This document shows, piece after piece, positions 14,601-30,972 of a stretch of 64,000 nt of DNA. The translations under genes were made by a program, and so were the position numbers. Source of the stretch: Vigna angularis (lineage: Eukaryota; Streptophyta; Magnoliopsida; Fabales; Fabaceae); NCBI RefSeq assembly GCF_016808095.1, contig NC_068972.1, forward strand, positions 8,240,001 through 8,304,000. The letters run 5' to 3'. The notes beneath the pieces are model-generated. The model saw nothing but the letters and a program-made list of their open reading frames with translations, was not told the origin of the DNA and ran no database searches. Positions within the stretch are counted from its first letter, which is position 1; every line of letters begins with the position of its first letter.

Positions 14601-16429
14601 GTTAGAGAGACACAAATGGTCACAACTGCACTATTATTTGTTTCTAAAAAAAATGATAGCACGACTATTAGGAAGGTAGCCCTGAGTTTACATTTTAATT
14701 TAACCAGGTGTCTCGATCAAGTTCTGTGCCTCCTAATACAAGGGATGCTTTATATCAAGGGCTTCCGCCTAATGTAAAATCAGCATTGCGCTCAAGGTTA
14801 CAGTCATTTCAGGTTAAAGAAGAGGTGCATATTCCATTCCCATCATACATTTTATTAGCTGGGTATCCATACCATAATACTTGATTAATTATTGATGTGC
14901 CCCTTTAATTTTTCGTTTAGAAAGTTTGAATCTAATTGGAATTTTTATCTCACTTTCTTCCAAGTAAGATCATTAGTTTATTAAGATTATAAAATGCACT
15001 ATTTCTCGCATGTATTCCAGTTAATAGATTTTGAATATATAAATCCATTCTCCCTCTTTTTATATAAGTCGTATTTTGTTTTCTTGTTATATGTACTTCA
15101 AACTTACATGCTGGTCTATGCTTTTGCAACAGTGAGCACTTATTAAATTAATATTTAGTTTTTCTTTCTAATATTCTCTTAATATATTCCACATAATGAT
15201 TTACTCAGAAAATTTTTGCCTTTAAAAAATTTAACGTTTACTTCAGAATTTTCAATTTTCTTGTAACCCATACTTGACGAGAAAGGTTTTATTTTAAATT
15301 TATTAAATGCTTGTTAATGACTTTACCAGTTCCGTCTTTTAATGATTTTTATTGAATTTATCTCTGCCGAAAGAGTTGTACTAATAAAGCTTATACTACA
15401 TTCCCAATATTGATTGTGACCAAATCTTTGAATCTAAATCTAAAACATTCTTGCAGCTTACTGTCCCACAAATCAAAGCTGAAATGGAGAAAATATTGCA
15501 GTGGCTTGTCCCTATTGCTGCAAACACAACGAAGTATATTTGCTAATCCCTACTAAGCAATTACTAGATGTCCTAGTACTGCATTTGGTACAACAAATCT
15601 GTTTAATTTTTTTTCCATTGTGATCATTAAATAACAATGCTCATCATTCTATTTTTGAATAGTAATTTGGGATGCCCAAAAGACACTATTGCTTTAACCG
15701 TGTTACTATTAGGCATTAGCTTTAATAAATTATGTTCTACTACATGTTCTGCTCTCAAATTTAACTATCTCCTTTTCACCTTGGATTAATTCAGAGCTCA
15801 TCATGGCTTTGGATGGGTTGGAGAATGGGCAAATACTGGGTGAGGACAGATAGCTGAATTCTATTCCTTTATGTTTGTATGTTCTACCTATTTTTTCTAA
15901 TGTCAGCTTGTATAGGTCTGAGATCAACCGGAAACCCGCTGGTCAGACCGATTTATTGAGAATTGAAACACTACACCATGCTGATAAAGACAAAACAGAA
16001 GCTTATATACTTGAACTTGTTATCTGGCTTCATCATCTTGTCAGCCAAGTAAGAGTTGGAAATGGAGGAATAAGGTCCCCAGTTAAATCACCAATCCGTT
16101 CTCCTACCCAAAAGACAGGGCAGTTATTTACACAGAAAACCTGTTCTTCCCCCATGCTAACAGTTGAAGATCAACAAATGCTCCGAGATGTCAGCAAGAG
16201 GAAGCTAACACCGGGCATTAGTAAGAGCCAAGAATTTGACACTACCAAGACCAGGTTGAGCAAACAGAATAGGCTAAGCAAGAGTAGCAGTCACTCCCCA
16301 ATCAGTGAAAGCAAAAATGATATATTCTCAACAAGGAGGCTACCTTCTGTTCCTGTCATTGACTTTGATAATCATCGAATGAAGGCCTTGGATGTCATTG
16401 ATAGGGTGGATAACATTGGAAGTTCATAG
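5621..16429 (+). CDS. PSI1: PSI1-like protein (PSK SIMULATOR 1; DUF3475/DUF668), 12 exons
   Basis: Exons: 5621-5947, 8454-8779, 8878-8970, 9111-9201, 11094-11187, 11993-12090, 12400-12469, 13017-13120, 14708-14824, 15457-15533, 15795-15839, 15916-16429. They total 1956 nt, giving 651 aa against about 657 for Arabidopsis PSI1. All introns are GT-AG and phases match. The product begins MGGICSRS, a likely N-myristoylation site (Gly2) with an adjacent Cys. DUF3475 lies at about residues 158-214 (KISILAFEVANTIVKGANL) and DUF668 at about 379-465 (HKKLGSAGLALHYANIITQ). The Ser/Arg-rich tail carries SPVKSPIRSP. In Arabidopsis the family promotes growth together with phytosulfokine receptor signalling at the plasma membrane. 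I chose the start at 5621 rather than the in-frame ATG at 5573 because only MGG gives the conserved acylation signal. The exon 1 donor (GCT/GTTAAG) is weak, and two residues found in relatives at this junction are absent. Confidence 0.93.
5948..8453 (+). other. PSI1 intron 1 (2.5 kb)
   Basis: It holds no exon I recognise. Open frames near 6750-7110 on both strands show no known domain. A tandem echo of TACCCATTTGCAA lies at about 6961-7005. The stretch at about 7530-7640 (GTATTCATTTCACATTAATA, then CAAATTCTCTTTC) resembles the 3' end of a copia-type LTR, so a degenerate retroelement insertion is possible. Confidence 0.45.
9202..11093 (+). other. PSI1 intron 4 (1.9 kb)
   Basis: AT-rich intron. 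It contains a 34-bp tandem duplication (10427-10494, listed separately) and a short (CA/TA)n patch at about 10655-10700. No coding signal was seen. Confidence 0.6.
10427..10494. repeat. 34-bp tandem duplication in PSI1 intron 4
   Basis: Two adjacent 34-bp copies (10427-10460 and 10461-10494) contain TTTGACAATTTTACATACCT and differ at a single base. This is probably a recent replication slip. Confidence 0.9.
11188..11992 (+). other. PSI1 intron 5 (0.8 kb)
   Basis: AT-rich intron bounded by AGAG/GTACATG and TGTGTAG/GAGAC. I see no embedded feature. Confidence 0.6.
13121..14707 (+). other. PSI1 intron 8 (1.6 kb)
   Basis: AT-rich intron bounded by CTT/GTGAGT and ACCAG/GTGTCTC. It includes a short (TA)n run at about 14574-14587. 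No repeat or coding feature can be supported. Confidence 0.6.
14825..15456 (+). other. PSI1 intron 9 (0.6 kb)
   Basis: AT-rich intron between GAAGAG/GTGCAT and TTGCAG/CTTACTG. I see nothing else in it. Confidence 0.6.
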
Positions 16430-21727
<5,298 letters not shown>

Positions 21728-21730
<3 letters not shown>

Positions 21731-23253
21731 CACTAGTGCAGCGAGGGGCTTTTACCGCGGTTATTTTTCACTATACGTCGCGGTTTACGAACCGCGGCAT
21801 ATTCAGCCGCGATAGTAAGTCAGAGACTTTATGCCGCGGTTCTGACCGCGGTATATAAGTTGCAGAATATGCCGCGGTTGTTCAAAGAACCGCGGCCTAA
21901 ATCCATTTTAAAAAAAAAAAAATTTTGGCCACTATATGCCGCGGTTGGGGTTACAACCGCGGCATATTCCCCTGCAGTTTTTTAAAATTGCAGGTCTGTT
22001 TTTGTGATATCCACTACCACAAAAACAGACCTGCATATAGTAATGTCTTGAATCTCTGCAAAAGACAATTCATATTAATTAGTGTATATGAATTCAACAT
22101 TTGGGAAAAAATCAAAATTTGTTAAAGTTATCAAAATTTGTTAAAGTTACCACTAATGAAGAAATCATGTTAAGAATGTAAAAGGGCATAAATACCTGGA
22201 ACAGGGGCGGCGAAAAAGCTTGGTGCAACAAAGGGGAATGGCAGCGGAGAGGAATGACAGGCGTTTCAAACGATTTTGATCGGCTAAAACTGTTTTTTAT
22301 CGTCAAAAATGGGAAATGACCGAACAATTTTGAGTTTAAACGGTGAAGAAACAAGAAACTGAGATGGGTGGTCGACGGGAGAAGAAAACTCGAAGTCCAG
22401 AGTGTCTGCGCGAACAAGACAATATTGTTCCAAAGTTTTATTTTTTAACTCTGACTGGGGAATCTACCGCGGTTCACTACTTAACCGCGGTAGAAGATGA
22501 CATTTTTGAAATTATTTTTAAACTATATGCCGCGGTTCGGCGGCAACCGCGGTAGAAGATGGCATTTTTAAAATTATTTTGAAACTATATGCCGCGGTTC
22601 GGCGGCAACCGCGGTAGAAGATGGCATTTTTAAAATTATTTTTAAACTATATGCCGCGGTTCGGCGGCAACCGCGGTAGAAGATGGCATTTTTAAAATTA
22701 TTTTTAAACTATATACCGCGGTTGCCCTCCGAACCGCGGTATATTCCTCTAAATATTTCAAATTCGTTTTAAATTTATTTCAACACAACTGTCTCCCCAA
22801 CTGCCTTTCACAGAATTTGAAAAGTTACAGGGGGTATATGCCGCGGTTCTCTGGGGAACCGCGGCATATACCCCCTGTAACTTCTGAAATTCTCTGACTG
22901 GCAGAGAAGTTGAGACGTTACAGAGGTATATGCCGCGGTTCCCCAGAGAACCGCGGCATATACCCCCTGTAACTTTTCAAATTCTCTGACCCAGTCAGCA
23001 CCTGCAATAAATTGGCAGGGTATATGCCGCGGTTGTGCAGAGAACCGCGACATATACTCTGTTATTTAATTTTTTATTCATACGTGGCGTCAAAGGCAAT
23101 GGTTGACTGGGGTATATGCCGCGGTTCCCAGTAGAACCGCGACATATATGTTCGTTTTATTTACAAAACTGCCACCGCGCACCATTATGCTGCGGTTTTC
23201 GTTGAACCGTGGCATAATGTGCGCTGTAAAAACCCGATTTTTTACTAGTGTGA
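21728..23253. mobile_element. Non-autonomous CACTA (En/Spm) element, 1.52 kb, TSD TGA
   Basis: The element proper is 21731-23250. The left end begins CACTAGTGCAGCGAGGGGCT. The right end reads in reverse complement CACTAGTAAAAAATCGGGTT. The same 3-bp duplication, TGA, flanks it at 21728-21730 and 23251-23253, as expected for CACTA transposition. The subterminal DNA is full of CCGCGG palindromes (for example TGCCGCGGTT ... AACCGCGGCA near 22838-22870, 22930-22960 and 23025-23060), the usual form of transposase-binding arrays. A 62-bp tandem repeat lies at about 22466-22741. No transposase frame is present, so mobility would need a partner element. A short internal duplication (TTTGTTAAAGTTA repeated) sits at about 22118-22150. 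Confidence 0.88.
22466..22741. repeat. 62-bp tandem repeat inside the CACTA element
   Basis: Units start at 22528, 22590, 22652 and 22714, with an exact 62-bp period and a divergent partial unit before them. Each carries GCCGCGGTT, a short GC spacer, AACCGCGGT, then an AT-rich filler (GGCATTTTTAAAATTATTTT). Each unit is therefore a GC-rich hairpin followed by an AT-rich linker. Confidence 0.93.
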
Positions 23254-23607
23254 ATATTTATGTCACATAAATGATATCAAATATAAAAATTGAGAGAAAT
23301 CCAATTACAAATAACAAATAAATTCAAATATTGAAATTATGATGTTGTAATTAGAAATTGATGTATGTATACATATATATTCATATATTTAACCGTATTT
23401 CCTCGTTAATAAAAAATGTTTTTATTAAAATAATTATTCAAAATTTTGGAGGACTATAAATATATAAATTTACACTTTTATAATGAATATTATTATTTAG
23501 TAATAACTTGTCGGATCTTAAATCTAAACCATCACCATGATCAATTCTACTTATCCTAGGTAGAATTGACTTTACCTTCAATTTTAAAGGTTGACTTAAA
23601 AATATTT

Positions 23608-23775
23608 GAGTAAAAAGGTTGAGCCAAATCAAGAAAAAGGTTAAGCCAAGTTAAAGGTATATATATCTAAGTAAAAAAGTTGAGCCAAATCAAGAAAAAG
23701 GTTAAGTAAAGTTAACTCAGATGAATATCTTAATAAAAAATTGAGCCAAATCAAAAGAAAAATTAAGCCAAATGA
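23608..23775. repeat. Imperfect ~60-bp tandem repeat, three copies
   Basis: The core GTTGAGCCAAATCAAGAAAA (third copy AATTGAGCCAAATCAAAAG) recurs about every 60 bp, each followed by a GTTAAG/ATTAAG segment. It is divergent and noncoding. Confidence 0.75.
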
Positions 23776-25809
23776 AAGTTATAGTCAAGTAGTCGTGGCC
23801 AATGATTTCTCTTGATCATAGGCCTACTGCATTATGACTATCCACTAACATTATCAGTTACCTTACTGTACTTTACTGTGACTTATCAATAAGGTAAATG
23901 ATATAAATATATCTGATACACAATAGCAGGTATCTGAAGAAACGTGCAGTGGTAGAGTTAGCGGTGGTTGTTAGTGTTTCTAATGTTTATATATAAGGTT
24001 GTTTATGTCCTGTAATAATTCATTGACGTAATAATACATGAAAAATTATCTTCTCTCTTGTTTCTTTTACTATGACAAAAGTGACCATGGGAAGGGAGAT
24101 GAGATAAGTGATACAGAGTGGCCCAAGTCATCCTTCAAAAATACCTCACTTACATCTTAAGATATCAATGCTGAACCCTTCATATAGAAGCCACATAGGT
24201 TGGCAACAGTGCGCTGTGACCACTCCTGACTCAGAACCTGATACCAAACAAACAAAATAAACCCCACAAACCCATTCTCTTTTATGTTCTTAATCACCTG
24301 TCAACGTAAGACAGATTCTTAATTGCCTACCACGTATACCACACATGAAGGCCCTATGTATAAATGTTCTGTCACAAGATCAGATATGCTACCATTTCAT
24401 CTCCACGATAGACATGCAGTATATACAAGTATTGTACCAAAATTAATGTCATGTCAACGTGGAAACTACGTGCACCACCTTCTCCTGCCTTCTCAATTTC
24501 ACTACTTCATCGCATCAGATCTGTAATGGCATCTATATGCATATCTTCCTGCAATTTGCAATTTCCAGATCATCCACGTCTCTCTCATCCTCTCTAAGAT
24601 CATTTTATTCCATCCCTTCATTATGAACATATACGATACCAAAAGGGCTCCGTACCTCACAAATGTCACCTATATGTTATATATTTTCACCATACTTTTC
24701 ACATGCAATTTCTGTAAGAGCACTTCAACGTACGTATATAACTCAATTTGCAATGTCAAAAATCTGCCTCAGACTTTTCAGATCTATTTGAATACACTCT
24801 ATATCGAGAAATAACCCACCATTGTTAGTAATATACGCACAGAGAGACCCTTTTACATAAATATTAAGTTTCACCGTGTTATTTGATTAAGTTTAGTTTA
24901 CTATATTGTTTGGTTATGTTTGAAAATTTATTAATTAATGAGATATTATTTAGTTATGTTATTAAAGATTATTGTATATGTTTTTTATTAATTTTGTTTA
25001 GTTATAAAGCTGATGAAATCCTTCATGAAAAGTTTGTTTATGTTATTAGTTGAACTTTATTCATGTATATCTCATGAAAGAAAATACTCAATTATATGTA
25101 TTATTTTTCACAAAAAATAAAATATAAAGAAATTTCAAGAAATCTAACAAAACAATGTTACACCCATAAATTTTTTCAAGAATATATGTTTTGTTTTAGA
25201 AAAAAAAAATAGGAGAAGTAAGAAAGGAAAAGAAAAAATCTTCTCTGGGGAATTATTGCTCCACATCTTATAAGAAATGAAAGTTGACGATTTTCACAAA
25301 TTACATATTAGGGATCATATATAAAGGATTCAATATAAAATTGTAAGTTCATTATTAGTTTATTTTGAAGTTATTAGTTTTTATGATATATTATTATTAA
25401 TTTTAAAGCTTAACATATTTTTCTGTTATTGACTGTGAAGTAATACACATTATTGTCTCTAGCGTGGATATGCGATGAAACTTCATCTATGTTTTAATTT
25501 ACGTATATACATAGAAATAGATTTTATGTGTATATATTTTGTTTTAATTTAAGTTTTAGTATTTTTTAAATTAAAATAATTATTTAAGTTATCTTTTTAA
25601 AATTTAACTGTTTTTTTCAATTTGATTATTTTATTCTAAAATTTTAAATATTCTTTCAAATTAAAATAACTATTTATAATAAAAAAATTATTTACAATAA
25701 AATTATAAAAAATATTTAAATCTAATTTTATAATTATAATAGTAATAATTTTATTATTTTCATTATAAAAAAAATAATATATGTTTTCATGTATCTATCT
25801 ATTTATCTA

Positions 25810-25819
<10 letters not shown>

Positions 25820-25868
<49 letters not shown>
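25820..25868. repeat. (AT)n microsatellite
   Basis: TA dinucleotide run preceded by TTTATCTAT/TTTATTTAT tetranucleotide repeats. Confidence 0.97.
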
Positions 25869-25872
<4 letters not shown>

Positions 25873-26299
25873 TGACATCAAAATTCATTAAAAGAAAAAT
25901 GTGTTTCTAACCTCATCAAGAATTATATTATAATTAATACATTTACTTTAAAATATTAAATACTTTTATAAAAGTTCAAAATTGAAAATATAATCACCAA
26001 CCCATGTTATCAAAAGACTAAACATCAAGAATCGATAAACCTTACACCAATAGCATTTAGAAAACTTATCAATAAATATGTATGAGAATTTTAGTTATTG
26101 ATAAATGGAAAGATTGTGAATATATTGATGTGTTGTGGTAAAAAACAAGAAGAGAAATATATGAAAAATGCACCTTTGGTCTTCTTATGATGGAGGGTTG
26201 TGTCGTTCAACAAACATATAAGAAATCCATCTCTCAGTATAACCATCAAAGAACTAATCAACACGTAAGGTGTTTGCCTATGTAAAATTACAAAATTCT

Positions 26300-27060
26300 A
26301 CTAATATAAGTTTATGTATACGGTGTGTTAAACTTAAACTCAATTACTAGTTCCAAAGGATCTACGAGAAGACGACATCGACCAATTATTTATCATGCAG
26401 AGGTTGCTAGCATAAATGATTCGATTACAACTTACAAAGTAGTTGAGATGTGAGTTAGAGCAATTCTCGTTATCTAATAACTCTTAGAAGAGCTTAAAAA
26501 AATATGTAATATTTTTTACACAATTAAACTCACATGTTTAATTCATGTTTCGTTAATATATGATATATGATCTGATTTGATCGGTAAACAAGATAATAAG
26601 GTTGTGCTGACAATCCATGATATGTCAACTGAACAGGTTTTATTAATGATAGTTCGGTTTATTCCTTAACATAATAATTACACAGGTTAAGTGTGATCTG
26701 TGAGTGTTGAACCATAATTGGGCCAATGCAAATATTATTGATAATGGACCAATGTCAATTTAAGATCCACAAAATATTTAAGTTGTTGAATCAATATTAA
26801 TTTAAGGTCTACTAGATGCATATAAATATAAGGGTAAGCTACAAAGGTAAGGTTAACTTAATTGAGTTTTGATACTTAATTATGAATTAAGTTCATTGAT
26901 TAAAATCTGACTTGAGTGTTGGAATGCCTTTAGTCGGTGTCTACCACTCAACTCAGACTCGAAGAACTTGGAGTAGGTGATTCAGAAACCAGAAGGCAAA
27001 GAAGGTGACGGTAGAAAGATGTGTCTCTCAACCCTACTCAGTTATATAAGAAACCGTTAA
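26300..27060. repeat. Possible LTR-retrotransposon remnant
   Basis: The stretch ends with CTGACTTGAGTGTTGGAATG followed by CCTTT at about 26907-26932. It is nearly the same as a sequence at about 49169-49194 (GACTTGAGCGTCGGAGTGCC). This motif is common near the transcribed end of plant gypsy-type LTRs. There are no paired LTRs, primer site or coding domains here. The assignment rests on the shared motif and recalled resemblance only. Confidence 0.35.
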
Positions 27061-28728
27061 TAATTATATTATTGTGTAGTTTTATTCATTAAAGAAAAAT
27101 AACATTCGCCTATATTAGCAAAAAGAAAAGAATGGTGGCAAAAAAAATCACAATCAACTTCAAATTAAAAGAAGCTCTACCATTAGTAAAAAAAATATTC
27201 AAGCCAACAACATCTTGATCTTGATTCAGTCAAAACAATTTTAATTACATTAATTGATTGCATCGTACTTCATAAATTTTCATTAAATTATGTATTATGT
27301 GTTGTGTGGGTTCAATATAATTGCATATCCATAGATCTCCATACTAGTAAGATATTGTTTGTTTTAGGTTAAGTCCTCACGGATTTGTTTTTAGTACCAT
27401 TCCAAAAATCTTTTACTAAGAAAAGTATGTTATGTGTATATAAACTCACCCATATATATTCCGTATTTTATCTTATGAGACTTTGTTTGAACCCAACATT
27501 ATGTTCATTTTTCATTAAAAACAATACTGTTCCCAACACGGTTCCCTCATGCTTAATCTTTCTAAACTTAACTTCACGGGAGTACTAACCATAATAAACG
27601 TGCATTTATACGCTTTCTTGCAAGATAAGATTATTTTTCTGGGGCTTTCGTCACTAACATCCTTTAATTATAGGCATAGAAGGTTTCGAATTAGATATAA
27701 AATTTACCGACAATAGGTTAACTACAATTAATTATCCATCGTACTTTTCAAGAACCAAACATTCAAAGCAAAAGGATAAGTTTATTATACCAAGGCGAAA
27801 TTACGTAAAGCACTGCTCTTACAATGAATGTTGTGTGATGATAGTGCAATAAACTACGTTATCTCCGACACAGTCTTCGACTCCTCATAATTAATTAATA
27901 CCCGTTGACAATAAAAAGTATTCATTGACTCCATCTTCCACGTATGTATAGTATTAATTTCTTCATTCATAGATTAAAGTAAAGTACGTATAGCATTGTA
28001 GGACCATATGTTGGTATAGATTCTGAGTTTTCTTCTTCTTCTATTAAAGTCTGCCTAATGAATATGAGTGTCACCAAAACTCAGAAAACTTGTGAGATTA
28101 ATCTCTTACCCCTTTCCACCGACCATTATCATAATCTGGCCAAAAGATGGTGGTGATGAGCTTCTCATTCTTTCATGATGAATTGTTTGGGAGATTACCA
28201 GATTGAGGAATCACCTTGAAAACAAGGTATAACTGTCATCAACAGCAGACATTAATTAACTTTCCAAGACCCTTCCAGATAAACCATAATCACACGTAAC
28301 TAACAACTTTTTAATTATGTGCCATTCACCACACATATACCTTATTATACACATCATTCCTCATTCATATGTACGTGATTATTCACTCTGTCTGATACCT
28401 AAATGCTTTATTTAACGAGTTTAAACCTTAGTTTAAATCTTATTAATCCTTGAGAAAATATAAATTTTGGTAAGGAAGGTATAACTAATTAAACGCGTAT
28501 GAACCTACTTACGGAGAACAAAATTTCAATTTGAAATTCATCGTATATACATACAGGTTCTGGTTGTTCGATTGTTCAGCAGTTTCTTTGTCTGGTAAAT
28601 TTTATCTGATAAGGATATGTGCTGAGTTTCAAAACACACAATTGTAGCATGACATTAGAGCGATTTAATTCAAATTGAGAAGGAATATATAAGTTGTTAA
28701 TTGCCTGAACCTTTTTAAAAGTGGATTG

Positions 28729-28731
<3 letters not shown>

Positions 28732-28820
<89 letters not shown>
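28732..28820. repeat. (AT)n microsatellite, about 89 bp
   Basis: Pure TA repeat ending 35 bp before the TRIM array target-site duplication at 28851. Confidence 0.98.
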
Positions 28821-28824
<4 letters not shown>

Positions 28825-28855
28825 ATGCTTCTGTAGGAAGAAGATATTCTTCCCT

Positions 28856-28975
28856 TATTAGAAAGTGAGTTTATGCCTAACTCATTCCCACAAAACCGGC
28901 TTGTAAGGTGAGGTTTGCACCTCACTTATATATTATCATTTGGCCTTATCTTTAGTTGATGTGGGACTTCCAACA
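28856..28975 (-). repeat. TRIM LTR 1 (minus)
   Basis: Outermost left LTR. Its 3' end (CTAATA on the minus strand) abuts the TCCCT target duplication. It carries TCAACTAAAGAT rather than the usual TCGACTA variant. Confidence 0.9.
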
Positions 28976-29122
28976 CACCCCCTTCACGCCGAGGTATAGA
29001 CATCTCGTGCGTGATAGTAGAAATTGGGTGGTCCGATAGCGGCCCGATTGCGGGTGGAAGAGAAGAATAGAATGCCCACTTAGAACTCGCTAGGATAGGC
29101 TCTAACCATGGCTCTGATACCA

Positions 29123-29242
29123 TATTAGAAAGTGAGTTTATGCCTAACTCAACCCCACAAAACCGGCTTGTAGGGTGAGGTTTGCACCTCATTTATATAT
29201 TATAATTTGGCCTTAACTCTAGTCGATGTGGGACTTCCAACA
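29123..29242 (-). repeat. TRIM LTR 2 (minus)
   Basis: A 120-bp copy, followed on the minus strand by internal segment 28976-29122 with its primer-binding site. Its other neighbour, 29243-29378, is 136 bp rather than 147 because of an 11-bp deletion around CCGATTGCGAG. Confidence 0.9.
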
Positions 29243-29378
29243 CACCCCCTTCACGCCGAGGTATAGACATCTCGTGCGTGATAGTAGAAATTGGGTGGTC
29301 CGATTGCGAGTGGAAGAGAAGAATAGAATGCCCACTGAGAACTCGCTAGGATAGGCTCTAACCATGGCTCTGATACCA

Positions 29379-29498
29379 TATTAGAAAGTGAGTTTATGCC
29401 TAACTCAACCCCACAAAACCGGCTTGTAAGGTGAGGTTTGCACCTCACTTATATATTATCATTTGGCCTTATCTTTAGTCGATGTGGGACTTCCAACA
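29379..29498 (-). repeat. TRIM LTR 3 (minus)
   Basis: A 120-bp LTR copy between internal segments 29243-29378 and 29499-29645. Confidence 0.9.
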
Positions 29499-29645
29499 CA
29501 CCCCCTTCACGCCGAGGTATAGACATCTCGTGCGTGATAGTAGAAATTGGGTGGTCCGATAGCGACCCGATTGCGGGTGGAAGAGAAGAATAGAATGCCC
29601 ACTTAGAACTCGCTAGGATAGGCTCTAACTATGGCTCTGATACCA

Positions 29646-29765
29646 TATTAGAAAGTGAGTTTATGCCTAACTCAACCCCACAAAACCGGCTTGTAGGGTG
29701 AGGTTTGCACCTCACTTATATATTATAATTTGGCCTTATCTCTAGTCGATGTGGGACTTCCAACA
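29646..29765 (-). repeat. TRIM LTR 4 (minus)
   Basis: A 120-bp LTR copy. The adjoining internal segment 29766-29912 shares three private variants (GATAACGG, GGAATAG, ATGTCCAC) with plus-strand segment 30706-30852, so these two segments are sisters across the palindrome. Confidence 0.9.
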
Positions 29766-29912
29766 CACCCCCTTCACGCCGAGGTATAGACATCTCGTGC
29801 GTGATAGTAGAAATTGGGTGGTCCGATAACGGCCCGATTGCGGGTGGAATAGAAGAATAGAATGTCCACTTAGAACTCGCTAGGATAGGCTCTAACTATG
29901 GCTCTGATACCA

Positions 29913-30032
29913 TATTAGAAAGTGAGTTTATGCCTAACTCATCCCCACAAAACCGGCTTGTAAGGTGAGGTTTGCACCTCACTTATATATTATCATTTGG
30001 CCTTATCTCTAGTCGATGTGGGACTTCCAACA
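29913..30032 (-). repeat. TRIM LTR 5 (minus)
   Basis: Innermost minus-strand LTR. A 46-bp piece of internal segment (30033-30078) follows before the orientation switch. Confidence 0.9.
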
Positions 30033-30075
30033 CACCCCCTTCACGCCGAGGTATAGACATCTCGTGCGTGATAGT

Positions 30076-30171
30076 AGATAAGGCCAAATTATAATATATA
30101 AGTGAGGTGCAAACCTCACCCTACAAGCCGGTTTTGTGGGGTTGAGTTAGGCTTAAAACCCACTACTAATA
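30076..30171 (+). repeat. TRIM LTR a (plus, 5'-truncated)
   Basis: It lacks the first 24 bases of the LTR. It joins the inverted internal segment through a 3-base shared AGA at 30076-30078. It ends with the ACTACTAATA variant. Confidence 0.9.
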
Positions 30172-30318
30172 TGGTATCAGAGCCATGGTTAGAGCCTATC
30201 CTAGCGAGTTCTAAGTGGGCATTCTATTCTTCTCTTCCACCCACAATCGGGCCGCTATCGGACCACCCAATTTCTACTATCACGCACGAGATGTCTATAC
30301 CTCGGCGTGAAGGGGGTG

Positions 30319-30438
30319 TGTTGGAAGTCCCACATCGACTAAAGATAAGGCCAAATGATAATATATAAGTGAGGTGCAAACCTCACCTTACAAGCCGGTT
30401 TTGTGGGGATGAGTTAGGCATAAACTCACTTTCTAATA
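30319..30438 (+). repeat. TRIM LTR b (plus)
   Basis: Complete 120-bp LTR. A primer-binding site follows directly at 30439. Confidence 0.9.
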
Positions 30439-30585
30439 TGGTATCAGAGCCATGGTTAGAGCCTATCCTAGCGAGTTCTAAGTGGGCATTCTATTCTTCT
30501 CTTCCACCCGCAATCGGGCCGCTATCGGACCACCCAATTTCTACTATCACGCACGAGATGTCTATACCTCGGCGTGAAGGGGGTG

Positions 30586-30705
30586 TGTTGGAAGTCCCAC
30601 ATCGACTAGAGATAAGGCCAAATTATAATATATAAGTGAGGTGCAAACCTCACCCTACAAGCCGGTTTTGTGGGGTTGAGTTAGGCATAAACTCACTTTC
30701 TAATA
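30586..30705 (+). repeat. TRIM LTR c (plus)
   Basis: Complete 120-bp LTR followed by internal segment 30706-30852. Confidence 0.9.
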
Positions 30706-30852
30706 TGGTATCAGAGCCATAGTTAGAGCCTATCCTAGCGAGTTCTAAGTGGACATTCTATTCTTCTATTCCACCCGCAATCGGGCCGTTATCGGACCAC
30801 CCAATTTCTACTATCACGCACGAGATGTCTATACCTCGGCATGAAGGGGGTG

Positions 30853-30972
30853 TGTTGGAAGTCCCACATCGACTAGAGATAAGGCCAAATTATAATATAT
30901 AAGTGAGGTGCAAACCTCACCCTATAAGCCGGTTTTGTGGGGTTGAGTTAGGCTTAAAACCCACTACTAACA
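30853..30972 (+). repeat. TRIM LTR d (plus, outer right end)
   Basis: Complete 120-bp LTR. It is the only copy ending in the canonical CA (CTAACA), directly against the right TCCCT at 30973-30977. Confidence 0.92.

Larger units (their letters stand above)
23254..28730. other. AT-rich intergenic region with repeat remnants
   Basis: No gene could be supported. The less AT-rich stretch at 24100-24620 contains several ACGT cores (CCACGTATACC, CAACGTGGAAACTACGTG, ATCCACGTC). It could be an old promoter or LTR, but no transcript is visible. Separate entries cover the tandem repeat at 23.6 kb, a microsatellite at 25.8 kb and an LTR-like remnant at 26.3-27.1 kb. Confidence 0.5.

Noticed and set aside
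22808..23053. 81-codon minus-strand frame at 22.9 kb
   Set aside because: It reads through the CCGCGG hairpins of the CACTA element. The apparent internal repeat in the peptide is the DNA palindrome.
28926..30635. Repeated 88-codon frames beginning MRCKPHPTSRFCG
   Set aside because: They are translations of the TRIM LTR and internal segment. They recur because the 267-bp unit is divisible by three, and they contain the tRNA primer site and polypurine tract rather than any protein domain.
28856..30972. Cassandra-type TRIM
   Set aside because: Cassandra LTRs also start with a similar GGAAGTCCCACATCG sequence but carry a 5S rRNA-like stretch. None is present in these 120-bp LTRs, so a different TRIM family is more likely.
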